DNA of 64,000 nt, taken from assembly GCF_037038585.1 (NCBI RefSeq), contig NC_092520.1, positions 144,769,104 to 144,833,103 of the forward strand. Direction: 5' to 3'. Every line of letters starts with the position of its first letter. Within the stretch, counting starts at the first letter, position 1. The position numbers were made by a program, and so were the translations under genes. Positions 12,801 to 25,424 of this stretch are shown piece by piece. The notes beneath the pieces were generated by a model that was not told the origin of the DNA, searched no databases, and saw only the letters and a program-made list of their open reading frames with translations. The stretch is from Patagioenas fasciata. Lineage: Eukaryota > Chordata > Aves > Columbiformes > Columbidae.

Positions 12801-14458
12801 TTAGCAGAGAACAGGCAACTTGTCTCCCCTCTTAAAACAACACCACCAAAAACAACAACAAGAGAGTTTTGATGAACGGGTTTCCATCAACTGACTGTTT
12901 TTGGAATTAGTTGTAACAGATTTGGATTTGGCCTTAGTCCCAAAACGATGCTGTATCCCAAAGCAAGGTTGCCAGGTGGCACATATGCAAGGAAACATCT
13001 CACTCTGGTATGTCAGTGTCTTGTAGCCAATTGGCGAGTGCTGCCCTAACACTGGGCCATGTAGCTCCTAACTTTGTTGCGCTGAGAGTGCAGATAGCAC
13101 AAAAAGACCAGCTTCAGTCAATGGGAGCTTTTGCCACTGACCTCAGAGATCAGGTAAACAAGTGCATAAGTAGAAGCTACACAAAAAACACTCCCATGAC
13201 AGCTTCTTGTTCTGGCAGACCCAACTCTCCATGAACACCAAAAAATATATAAACCACCAGACTGTCTTGTTTCACTTATTCTGTGTACCCCTTAGCAGAT
13301 ATCAGTTGTTTATTTTCATTCCATGAAACTTATCTAGATAAGTCCACAATTTTCCAGGCCTCCCTTCCTTTATCCTAAACATCCCCACCCACTCTTAGGT
13401 CAGGTGTTATAACCTTTGATGGCCTAGAATACGGTAATCTTTATTTTAAGTGTAGCTTCGTTTGTTTTGGTTTCCATCTACCTTTCCTGTTTAAATGAAA
13501 ACACAAAGGTCTATCCCTCTGCACTTTATTCCAGGGGTATTTCCTGTCGGTACCCTTTCGGTGAGCATTATATTTTTACATTTCCTATGCCACAGTTGGA
13601 CTGATGAACCTCTTCAGTAAGACCTGTGTCTGTGGCTGCTGCTTCTGATGTCAGATGCCATTTGCTCGACTGCTAAGCAACTCTTAAGAGTTCAGCCCTG
13701 GGTTTCTAAAGGAGGCCTGGTCAGCACATAGATTATGTTAGCAGTGTTACTGCTTCAGTGAACGTGTGATTTTTTTTTTTTTTTAATGAATCCTGGCTTC
13801 CTAAGCAAATGAGGTTTAGCTGATGATGTATCTGTGTGTATGTTGCTACAGCAGCTTTGAAGTAAGCTGGCCAGCTTCAGACATATTTGCCAGAGACAGA
13901 GTCCTTACAGATAAAAAGTTTGGACACTTTCCTGAAAGTCCAGCCCTTGAGCAGAAGACAGACATCCAAATTAACGCTTCATTGAAGGAAGGGCAGAAGA
14001 GGAAGGTGAACTGTATTATTAGACCATGGAGAATCCACACAGGATGCCCTGACCACAGGAAAAGCTTTATTCAGCTCTTGCCCCTTATTAGCTTTGGATA
14101 ATCAACCACAAAATACAGAGCCACAGGAAACCAGGCAGGATAATTTCTACTGCTCCCAACAGTGCTCGTTACTAGCTGAAGAAATCCAAGTGGTGCCACT
14201 TGTATGGGACACAAGAGTAACTTTCCACCACCGCCCTTACGCAGCAGCACTTGGCTGCTGTGTGGGCTGTAACTTCTGCAGGAGTTTGTCTTATTTCAGC
14301 TCTATGTACATGCACCTGTCTGGCTGTTTGCAGCCCGTGCTTTGAAACTTTCTTTTTTCCAACCCCCCTGATTTTCCTCTAGTAGGTAAAACAGACCTTG
14401 CAGAACTCTCTTTCTCCTGATTTACATGCATAAATGCTTATTGTTGTTGTTGTTGCAG
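6820..14458. other. Intron-like or intergenic sequence without supported genes
   Basis: If the exon at 6660-6800 is real, this is at least partly its upstream intron. The longest frame (minus strand, 7597-8100) has a composition expected by chance and no motif. A T15 homopolymer lies at 13770-13784. No preceding KCNQ-type exon (pore, IQ or helix regions) could be recognised on the minus strand. Confidence 0.5.
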
Positions 14459-14667
14459 GACGTTTCATTCTTCACCCTCCTCCAGATCCTGCTCAGATCC
14501 TGCCTGTAATCTTGCCATCTCTCTTTGCGACATCGCTCTCCAGCCACACCCTGGATGACGCACTGCCATTTCTCAGCTCATTACATTGTGTGGCTACAAG
14601 TCCTGCTGCAAAACCAGCGTGGAAAGAAACAACACACAAAAATAACAAAGCTAGTCCAGCCTCAAAG
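14459..14667 (+). other. Weak exon-like segment (209 nt)
   Basis: The segment is bounded by a TTGTTGTTGTTGTTGCAG acceptor ending at 14458 and a donor CTCAAAG|GTGGGT at 14668. One frame is open throughout and reads a Pro/Ser/Leu-rich peptide (HPPPDPAQILPVILPSLFAT near its start). I do not recognise the product. A low-complexity (TTG)n tract acting as polypyrimidine tract makes a chance match plausible, and an lncRNA exon is as likely as a coding one. Confidence 0.15.
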
Positions 14668-15168
14668 GTGGGTATGCAGCTACAGTGAGTCACACCTTAA
14701 TTTCACAATAAAGCAGCTTTGGAACTTATGCTCCAAGATGCTGATTAATTTAATTTTTAAATCTCTAAACAATACCGAGCAGAGACAAACAAGAAAAAGA
14801 AAATACACCTCTGAGTATTTAAAGGGTGCCAAAGGAGTACAGAGAAAGAAGTGACCTTAGCCTTTCACTAGATCGATGTGATAAGCTCAGTATTTCAGAT
14901 GGGTGTGATGAACCTAAACCTTTGAAGAGATGGTATCAAGTCTTCCACTCTCTGATTGTTTTGACTTTACTTTTCCTTTTTTGAGTTCTATTAAATCTCC
15001 TTCGTGAGAACAAAATCTAACCTCACCAGGTTTGACCAGTTCCTGTAATGGGGAGGACACTTTGGTCTATGCTGCAGCTGCCTTATTTTTTCTCAGCTTA
15101 TTTGCAACGATTACTTACTAATACTGAAAACAATGAGTGAATTCCCTTAATCCAGGTCTACTGACCTG

Positions 15169-15216
15169 ACATCTAGTTAAGATGACTTCTAGTTAAGCTA
15201 ACATCTAGTTAGCAAA
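15169..15216. repeat. Three-unit tandem repeat, 16-base period
   Basis: Three consecutive units, ACATCTAGTTAAGATG, ACTTCTAGTTAAGCTA and ACATCTAGTTAGCAAA, share the core TCTAGTTA. The copies have diverged, so this is an old local duplication and not a variable minisatellite. Confidence 0.8.
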
Positions 15217-18200
15217 GGTGATGGACTGTGTATGACAAGGTAACATTTATATGTCTTATCACAAGTATTTATACACAACTGCCCTCCATTGACACTCACA
15301 CACACAAAGCTTTACTTCAAATTATCAGTTCATCTTTTCTTATAGATTGGCAAGAAAGGCAAAGAGAGAGGGAGTGTTATTATTGAGACAAGCACAGGCA
15401 TTATGGTGATGGCGTTCTAGATAGCGAGACATGTAGGTACTAGTAAAGTTCCAGGCAGTTCTTGTAGGACTTAGACCAGGGCTTCATAAAACCAAGCTCC
15501 AGCCTAGTACTCAGTGCAGCCTTCCTGCATTGAGGGCAAGTCACTTTCTGAATGAGCCTTATCAGTATTTGTTAACCACATGGATCAAATAATCTGCCAT
15601 TTCTGATCTTTCAGACACAAAAGCACAGGAAATTGGGTAGGTTTGAGTCTTGGTACAAACCTGAAGACATTAGAAATTAGAAATTAAAAGAGTAATCTAA
15701 AATGTGGACTGAAATGCTGACTGTAGGAAGGAACAAAATTCTAATGGAAAAAAAGATCAGTTGGAATAGGGCAGGAGGAGAGAAGATGATGGTGCTCCTT
15801 TGTCTTGCCTACTGATGGCTCTTTGCAGATTGAAATGGACACAACAGAGCAAGGCTGGAAGTGTGGCATGGTGGTCATACCAGGAAAAAGCATTAATTGG
15901 GAAGCAAAAGGATGATTGCCTAGGCATAAGAGGGTGTCATTGGGAGGCCACCATCTGGGTTTCTGTTTTCAGCTCTGTAAAAGAATCAACATACCATTTT
16001 AGCCAAACCCTGTAGCAAAATTAAGGGCTGGTCCGTGCAAAGATTTGTGCTGATGTCAGGAGATCAAGCCTACAACACACCTTTCATTGTTTCAGGGGAA
16101 CGTGTGCCTGGGCGCTCATTTTGATGTGCCCTATGTCAGTGAAAGCGATGAAATAAGCTTGATAGGAGCTAACTCATGAGAGCCTTGGAAAATGACAACT
16201 GTACCTTTGTCCTATGCAATACTGAAAAGGGTGAATGAAAACTTCTGCCCTTATTTCTTCTCTAGTCTGCATGGGACAAGTTTCTCTGGTCACCTTTACA
16301 TAACGAGTTCACTGAAACTCTCACACCCTTTGAAGGATCCGCAAGCCTGGCTCAACGCACGCAACACAGTCTGAGGAAGAAGACAGAACAGCACAGTGTG
16401 GTGTTATGTATTTAAATAATGAGGATTACAAAACACTATTGTTTGCTCATTAAAACACAGAAACCCAAAGCAAGTAAAATGTTATCAGACAGTGCTGACT
16501 GAGGGCGTAGCAGTTCTTGATTCTTACTGATTCAAACATATTTTGCTGAACCCTTTGGTTTTAGCCTGTCTGGCTTATCTGTCATTCGATGGATTTTACT
16601 AGCTTGCTTGTGTATACCAGACCTGATTAACAGCACTGCCTCACACATATTTTCAATGAGCTCTTGAAAAGTCAGTGAGTGGGTGGACTCTGGACTGCCT
16701 GGTCCAGTTTTGCAGCCGCAGTGACCTGATGTTGAGGGTGTCTGTCTATCCAGTCATACTGAGAGGCAGCATTTGCTCCCAGATCAGCAAAAGCCAGAGG
16801 CATAAACTGTGGAGGAAAAACAACTACACAGCAAGAAACGGTTTGTGACTTGAGCTGAGATTGCTCAGCACCTGGAAGGGCCTGAGCAATACATGGAGTG
16901 TAACAGCATAAATCAGTGCATAAACTGGCTATAGCTATGGTAACTGTGGATGCAGAACATCAGAAGAGATTGCAGGGAGAATGAATTTCACTTGATTTGT
17001 CTTTTTTCTCCTTCCCAAGCTAGAAAATTAATTGCATAATAGGTTCTGTAGCTAAAGAGATGTCCATGGGCATTTAAAACACTGACTGAGAATAAGAGAC
17101 TGAGTAAAGCAGATTTTCCAAATCTAGAATCTCAATAGCGGACTTTTTCTATTACTTTTGTGCTTGAAAAATAGCAGAGAATTTTGAAAAATCAGCATGG
17201 CTACATCCCCAGGGGAGACTCAAAGAATTAATTAAAGAAAGGGAGGTGTCTTATTTGAACTCTGCTGAGTTAGATGGATTACCCATGAAAGCTGGCATTG
17301 ACAGGACAGCTCTATGAAGAAGCCTGTGGCAGAAGTACCGGTGTCTTATACAAACAATAGGAGACAGGGCAGGAGATGCAAAGCCATAATTGCCAGATAG
17401 ATTTCTTCCTCATGAGGCATATGCTAAGTCAGCAGAAACCTGCTTCAATTTTCTATTGCAAGGCACTGTACTGTTAGTTAAGGAAAAAAAAAATCTGTTA
17501 TACCCACTACTGCTCCTACAGCTCTTTGGCCTTATACTGCAGGGAGTACTGCTGGGGAGAGGAATATTATAGATCTTGCCCAGAGAAACAATCATTTCTC
17601 TCTTGCGTGTCTCTTGTTTTTCATATATCATTGCAGAGAAAAAGCACAGCAATAAAAAGGGACATGTATTAACATGAACATTGAGGTGTAAGAATGTGAG
17701 AATGGCCTGGTGAGATTTCACTGTCCCAGCATTTAGTAAAATAATTTAAATGGGTGCTGCAGTGTAATTAAGACTTTGGGTTACCAGCTTTTTTGACATT
17801 CTAAAGGTAGAACTAGGAAGCCATGAAGGTTTTTACGCAACTTTCTGCCGTGGGGGGAAACAAATCTTTTTCAGGTCAATAAGCTAAAATTCATTAATAA
17901 AATAGGTACTTGTTGAGACTACTGAGAACCTCACAGACATAATTTCCTGGCTTCACATCTACTTGTTCTTTTATTACTGTTACTCATTATAAACTATGAC
18001 TCTAATCTACTAACTCAATATATCTATATATATCTATGTTGTATTTAAAAATGCCTGGGTTATTTTTTGTTCTGTAGTATTTCTTGTCCTTTCAGAGCAA
18101 GCTTGTTTAACTCCATATTGAACTAGTGAGAAGGAAAATAAGATATCTATATTTTTGTTAGTTAATACTATAGAAAGCTTTCACTTCCATGTTTTAATGC

Positions 18201-21200
18201 ATATTAAAAATCCCAGCTGTGACTGATTGCTTGTCTTTCTGCACCAGTATACTGTAAACCAAAAATAACCACCACCATGAATCCATGACATTGAAGCTCT
18301 GGTTTTGGCTGCCTGACCACCGTGCTTGGCTTCCTTCACTGCACACCCAGCTCTGACACCAAGATGAAGGAGAGTGCTTAAGACCCACTGCTGCTGCTGA
18401 AGGCACGTCCCTGCCCACCCCAGCTGCAACCTCCTGACTTCCTTGTGCTATACGAGCCCACAGTTCAACCTTGGCTGGACTCAGGAGCAAGCCCAGGAGA
18501 GCTGTGCAGAACAGCAGAGACTACCCGCGTAGGAGAGCTGCTCCCAGCCTGGATCCCAGGGCCAGGGATGCTTCCTCCTCCATGCTTAAATGACTCTTTT
18601 ACTGCCTGCAGGTTACACAGGAGCAGTAGTAAAAAGCAAAACCTCTAAGAGAAACAAGTTCATGTGCTGTGCTCTAGCTGAGGCACTGCGCACTCCATCA
18701 AAAAAAACTGGGGTTCTTTGCCCTTCTTTCTCTTACCTCTGGCATAGTCAGCTGAAATATCCTTAGTAAGACACATGACTACTTTTATCTAGGAATTTGA
18801 GCTAAGTTTTTAATTACTGTTAACAAGGAAGTGAATTTTCTATCCTGAAAAAAAATTGTCCAGACCCCCAGACCATGCCAAACCTGGCTAAAAGCAAATA
18901 ATTTCTTTCCCATGAAATCTAAACTTTTCTCTTTATTATTTGCAAATAATTTTCAGAAGACAAGATCACTGTGAAATACATGCCCCCACAAGTTTTCATT
19001 TTAAAAACACTGAAATACCTTCATTCAAATCTTCACTTGTTTTTGCTTGTTGTTTCTAGAAACTTCATCAAAACCAATATGATTTTCCGTAGCACAGCAG
19101 ATCCTGCAAATTTTGCCAGGGAAGATGCATTTTGATGTAAAAGCCCCTGCCAGCTCTAGTTCAAACCCTTGTGTCTTAGCGTATGCCACAAGCGCATGTG
19201 GTCTTGCACAGCCGGACAGCCTGGGAGCTCCAGGATCCAACCTCTCTTTGCAGCCTGTGGAGGAGTCAGGGTGACCTGCAAGCCAGGAGGTCTCAACTCC
19301 CCTGAGATGCTGGATGCTCTGGCAGGGTCACCAGACCATAGCTGGCATGGTGCCGAGCCCTATAATGTGCAGGTTCTTTTTGGTACTTCCCTCCTCTCCT
19401 GGTGATGAGGGTAGATGTCCGCACCTCCTCTCTCCTGGCCAGGGCAGATGACATGCTTTGTGCTAGCTGCCTGCTGCTCCCTTTGTCACAGGCAGGGAGT
19501 AAAAGTAGCTTGATTCAAAATACTTTTGTATTATACAATGCATTTATTGGCAGCCAGCTATTTAAAAAGCTCTCCTGTATGCTGCTTGCCCCAAGTGGAG
19601 CCCTGTGTACATCCCCTGGGTTTGGGGCTTCCCTCTGTCTGGGAGGATCTTAACTCTTCCCTGCCTCTCTAGGCTGTGCACCTCTGTGCCACTGTGTTGC
19701 CTGACTTCCATGTGGCCAACACCTCATACACTCAGGCTGTTCGGCTGCTTAAGCATCATCACTATTTTTGGGGCTGGTACCCTTCACCTCTATCCACAGC
19801 CCTTACAAGAGAGGTGGAAGGGGAGCAGGAACCACGCGTGCAAGGGGGTAGCAGCGAAGGCCTGCACATCTGTGCTGCCAGCCAAAATGCTGTGCCTCCC
19901 CCCAGCCCCCTGCTCATAGTTTCCATCCCAGTGGCCTCCTCTCCGGGACTTGGGTGAGCACACCGGGGGATTACTCAGCTGAAGATGGCCACAGTGCTAG
20001 GCCTGGGGCAAAGCAAACGCCTCGATATGGGATTTCGGATATGGTTCTGTTCACTTGCAGCAGTCAGGCACCTACGGTGAATGCAGCAACCTGAAAAATT
20101 ATTTTAGAGCCACCCTGGCACTCATAAGTGTATCTGCATGGGCAGCTGGGGAAGATTAAATCCTCCTGTTAGCCACAGAGCAGCGTGGTGTGGCAATTAG
20201 TATGTTAAGCAGAGCTGAGAGAGACTTTTGCAATGAAACCAAAAACTTGTCTGGCCCCCAAAATCCGCAAAGGTTCAAGAACCTTTCAGTAAACCTGGAC
20301 TGAGCCTTGGCAGATTAATAATTTCAAGGAGGAACTGTTAAAAACACCCTGGTCTGTGCATGATTTTGAGCCCAGACCCGGCCACACTTGGCACTTTGGG
20401 AGTTTTCCTTTAGGTTTTTTGCATACAAATCCAAAACACAATGTAGACTCAGCAGGGAGGAACCGATGCAAACCAAAACTGCTGAGTTTTGCACAGCTCT
20501 AATTATAATCTCCTCACAGTCCTGGTTTTATTTATTATTGTTTGTACTGTGGTAGCAGCGCGGGGCTCCAACCAGCTTCGGGGCTGCGCTGTGGTGGGTG
20601 TTGCAAAGGCAGAAGAAGGAGGCAGGATCCCCAGCCTGAAGAGTTTTTAATCTAAATAAACAAAAAAGATAAAGAATGAGGGAAAGACATGAAACATGTA
20701 AGCGATGTGATTAGGGGGTGTTGGCAAAACCCCCACACTTTTCTTAGTGTCTCTCTCACCCACATGTAAAATCATGTCTATTTACCCCATAAACTCTTTG
20801 GGGTCAGGGCTGTGTTTTACAAAATGCAGAGGGAGATGGGATGCAAGAAATGGGTAGAGAAACAGAAAGAAACAGAGGTGCTGGAGAGCAGCAGCAGGAT
20901 CAGGAGCCCTGAGGATGGTTCTGCTGGATTTTGGCAGCGAGGGTGGGAGCGGGAGGCAGGCAATGGCAAGAGTGGCAGGGGGCACGGAGGAAACAGATGG
21001 CTCTTCCCAGCTTGAGTCAGGTCAGAAAACTCATCGCATGTATTACAGCGACCTGGGACAAGTCGCTGGACTGCTCTGTGTTGCAGTTTCCTATAGGGCT
21101 GAGGAGAGCTAAAAATATTTCCCTATATGGCATAATCCTTCCTTGATGTAAACTGCTTTGAGATGCTCAGGTGAAAGGTACTAGAGGAATGCAAAGATTT

Positions 21201-21288
21201 ATTTTTCATAAACCTTCTCACATGTTCTTTTCACTGCCAAGTCAAGGCCTGAAGCCAAGAATTTTAGAGATGCCTATGTCTCTCTAAC

Positions 21289-21320
21289 TATATATATATA
21301 TATATATGTATATACACACA
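21289..21320. repeat. (TA)n/(CA)n compound microsatellite
   Basis: An uninterrupted TA run covers 21289-21307, followed by GTATATACACACA. It is probably length-polymorphic. Confidence 0.9.
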
Positions 21321-21560
21321 TGAATATAAAAATATATTTATGAAAGAGGCCAAGGTTTATTTTTTAGAAACAAAGCCTTAAGTTAGATTTCCTAAATCTA
21401 TATATAGGGACTTAAATGAATGGTCAGATTTAAGATCAAGACACTTCTTTAAAACTGGGTTCAGGAGTCTAGCTTTAAGTTCTTACTTAAAAAATGTTTA
21501 GCCACAAGCTAGCTGGAAATTTCATATCTTAAAATAAGTTAGTACTGGCTGTGTGGTGGC

Positions 21561-21561
21561 A

Positions 21562-21592
<31 letters not shown>

Positions 21593-21600
21593 GTTTTTTT
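21561..21600. repeat. T-rich (GTTT)n/(GTTTT)n tract
   Basis: This is a low-complexity tract of TTTG and TTTTG units following a T8 run. It could be an ancient poly(A)-derived tract read from the other strand, but no retroelement body is recognisable beside it. Confidence 0.8.
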
Positions 21601-24600
21601 CTTCTAGGATTTAGGTGAAGGTTTGGGTCAGTTATATTATCCCAATTATTCACCATTCTGTAACTATTATTTAAAACAAACAGCTCTCTGAAGCTATTTC
21701 TCACAATGGGGAAGATTTATATCTTGAAACTGAAGCCCGTTTTCTCACTGCGTCTATTTTCTACACTGCGTAAACATCCAAGTTTGTTATTGCAGCAATC
21801 ACCAGCGCAAGCTCTCAGAGCTCATTGCCAGGCTTGTGATATTTATTGTTTGTTAAGCCCCAGCTCCTGGAGTGAAGTGATTAGATGAGAACCTCAGCTT
21901 GCAGTTAAAAAAAAGAAGTAACTTTGCACTGGACGACAGGGCTGCTGAAAGAAACAGGAAAACATGAGCTGAATATATGTAGACAAGGGTCCAAACATCA
22001 GAAAGGCGAGCAAAAAATAAAACCTCACTTGTATTTTTATTTTTAAAGCCTAAAGACTCTTAAGCCAACCTCCCCCTTATAATTTGGAAGAGGGGGGATG
22101 GGCTGAGTCATGACTTCTGACTGCCAAGACATGGCCATGGTAGGGGTTACTCATCGCCTTAGAGCTGCCCGGAGGTTTCTCACCGAGGGGCTGCTCACCC
22201 CTCTGCTGAGCTGCACGTGTTTGTTATTGCCGGCTGTTGGGCTTCTGCCACTTTTTTTTTTTTTCTTTTTCCTTTTAAAACAACTTTACTGAGGCATTCG
22301 TTTATGAAAATATCCTGTGCAAGGAATTACATGGAGTTGGCAAATAGAGACAATAGGTCAGTTCCTGGCCCTTCCGAATCTGACAGGATCCCTCTAGCTT
22401 TCAACAAAAGAAGAAAAACAGAACTATTAAAAAGTCTCTGCTTCCAAATAGTCAGTAAATCTATAACAATGTAAAGCAAATGTAAACTTTATATGATGAA
22501 ATGCATTTTTTTAAAAGCCCTCTTTTCTCAGCAGTTAGATGGGCTTTATATACAATGGGAAGATTCATTTCTGAAGGGAACTCCAGCGTATGAAACAACC
22601 CCCTATGTATCACAGTCTAAAATACCCATTTTACATGAACCAGCAACTGAGGCATCACCTTTAAGTTGGGAGAAGCTCATTCAGCCTCCTAATTTATGAA
22701 GGCTGCACTTCTCATTGCTCTGCTCCCTGCCTCGCTCTGCCCACAAATCCTCTGGGGAGAGGAGAAAAATACGTCTGCAGTGAAGGAACCTGGCTATTAC
22801 CAGTGTAACTAAAGGACATTAATAATGGAAAACCAATGTGAAGAGCACAACCAAAACACAAGCAGGAGAAAAATGAGAATGTTTGTGTGTGGAAAAATAG
22901 CTATACGAGATCGTGGTTTAAAACATGTGAAGGTCTGGTGTGTATTGTTCACCAAGCTATGGATGGGAGCTGGGGACACAAATGGGGGTCTGTAGCCAGC
23001 TCTGGACAGGCCCTGTGCCCACCCTTGCCTGCAGGCATGGGAGTGAGCATGAAGAGCAGTCCCCTCTGCTTTCTCACTGCTACAGCCCAGAGGAAAGGTC
23101 TTGTTGGCACTCAGGGTAATGTTGTGGTGTTTTCCACCCAGTTTCTTCTCCACATGGTGGGATCTGGGCTGGGCATACTGGTATTGGTTCTGAATGAAGC
23201 GCCTGCTACAGAGAGTTGGGTGCTTGGGAGGATGGGAAGATGACACCAAAGCTTTACATGAAACCTCATGACAGTAGTCACAGGGGAATTGCGCTGCACA
23301 CATTTTTCTCCACAAAGAAAGCAGAGGAAAGAACATCTCACTCTTGACTTTCCTGCTCCCCTTGAATGGATCCCTGCTGCAAAAAATGCATGTGCCAGAT
23401 GCCTACAATAGGCCTGCAAACCAGCATAATATTCAGCTTGTTACTGCTGGCGATTGTTCCTTCCTTGCCACTGTGGATGCTACCTGTAGTATGTGGCAAT
23501 AACCTCGGCACACAAAAGGCAGGGTGGATCCCAGAAGAGGCAATGGGGAGGAGCATGGTCGTTTCAGCTGGCTGAATGTACAGTCTGCATCCATCTTGCA
23601 CTTCATATAGTTTACATGTACTCATTTACATGAGTACAATTCATACTTCTCTTTAGGGTGCAGTTAAACCTGATTTCTAGGTCAAGGTGTGGCTTCAGGA
23701 ATCAGGAGAGTTACAGACCAGCAACAGATACAGAGAGTTACAGCTTGTAGGAGAGATAAACCACCTCTTGCATGAGTGAATAAATGTTGGAATACCCTGA
23801 AATCCCACTGTGTACCAGTGACCCTTGCATGATGAATGTTTGTGGATCTCTGCTTGGGCTAGGCTTAGGCATGCAATAATGAACTGGTATTGTCCTTTCT
23901 GTTTCATACATACTTTGTGAGCTGGTGGAAGACAAATGTTGGACACACTAATGCCGTCAGCTGCTCCAGTACCCTTCAGAAACGTCCTTCTTTCTATTCC
24001 TGCTGTTAATTCAGCAACATGCCCTGCCAATAAACCATAGCAATAGCTGCCTCACAGATCATCATGACTACACAAGAGGAGGCAGTTTGCCAGCACCAGA
24101 CAACTTAGCCACCAATCACAGACACTCTGAGACAGCCAAATCCTCATGGGCAATGGCAGCCCCTCCTGAACTGATGTCTTGTCCCACTGGGGTGTCCTGG
24201 AGCTGAAGGGTTAAGGCACGCTTTTCAGACTTCTAGAGCCACAGCTGATCAACCCAAGGGTGCAGGCTGATCCAGTCCTACTGTTTTGTGCATGCTGTTC
24301 TGGTCCAGAACAAGACAGCACTGGGTAGTCCACAGCTGGCAAAACCTATGTCAAGTGTCTTTGCTTTGCAATGTTTCAGCCTGTGTGACCTGTGAGGCAA
24401 GGTCCACTGCTGTCTTCTCAAGGTTACAAAACAGGGCCGAAGTGGCCTTCAGTCAAATTATCACATACCCAATGTTAATGTCCAGAGAGATGTATGAAAG
24501 TAAACAGCTTGAACAACTGGGTACTCACTGAAAGGAAGGACACATCAAACCAGAGGTTTCTGTTTTATTACTCTTTTGCAGACAGATCCATGGAAAAAGG

Positions 24601-25384
24601 CAAGTGTCCCACAATAACTTGGAAAATACCTCAGTACAATGCTTAAGGCTGTGGGATGTGCCCTCACAGAAAAGCCCATCACCTAATGCAGCTCCGTTGT
24701 TGGCACAGTGTGCAATTAAACTTAAGCATTACTTAAGACTTTGGAGGCTTAAAAGAAGAATGCCATGCCCAGACAAACTCTGCCATAAAGACAAAATCAA
24801 AGTGACTTAGGCGGACTTGTAGATCAAAATGGAAAGGCTCTCACTGTACTGATGACTTGCACCATTTTATTTTGTCCTTCACTTTTTATGAGAACCGTTG
24901 TGTGAGCAAACAGAGCTTCAGTTTTCTTGTCCAAACTCCTGACGCCAGTGGTCTGCCACTTACATGCAAAACAAAGCTATGTGTAAGTCATAGGGTCAGT
25001 TTGTTTACCTTGCCTGTGGCAAGAGTTGGGTTCATCAGGTTAATTTTCACTAGTTGCTTAAAAGGTCTCGAAATTTTTTCTGGTATCATATGGCTTTTGC
25101 CTTTTTTTTTTTTTTTTCAAGGCGGGGGGTAACCATGGACTTTTCAAAACATAACGAAGTAAACAACATTTTTCTGCATCAAGCTCATCCTGCAAATTAA
25201 TTCATTTGCATTTCTAGTCCTTTCAAGTGAAGTCATACAGATGTGAGCAGTCATTTAAGGATTTTAAGGGTTATGGTTCACATCATCGAAAATCGACTCC
25301 AGGACTACTGGTTTACAGAAAAGGGAAAAACGAAGGTGGACATCCTGGTGTGTTGGGAAAAATGGGTGATTTTTAATTAAAAAA

Positions 25385-25424
25385 CAACAAACAAACAAAC
25401 AAACAAAACCCAAAAAACAAAACA
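25385..25424. repeat. (CAAA)n low-complexity tract
   Basis: Repeated ACAA/CAAAC units followed by A-rich sequence. It is simple sequence with no adjacent element that I can identify. Confidence 0.8.

Noticed and set aside
22809..23336. Longest open frame in the window (175 codons, minus strand)
   Set aside because: It has no recognisable domain, overlaps a long frame on the other strand, and its His/Ser/Pro-rich text looks random. Length alone is not enough in 64 kb.
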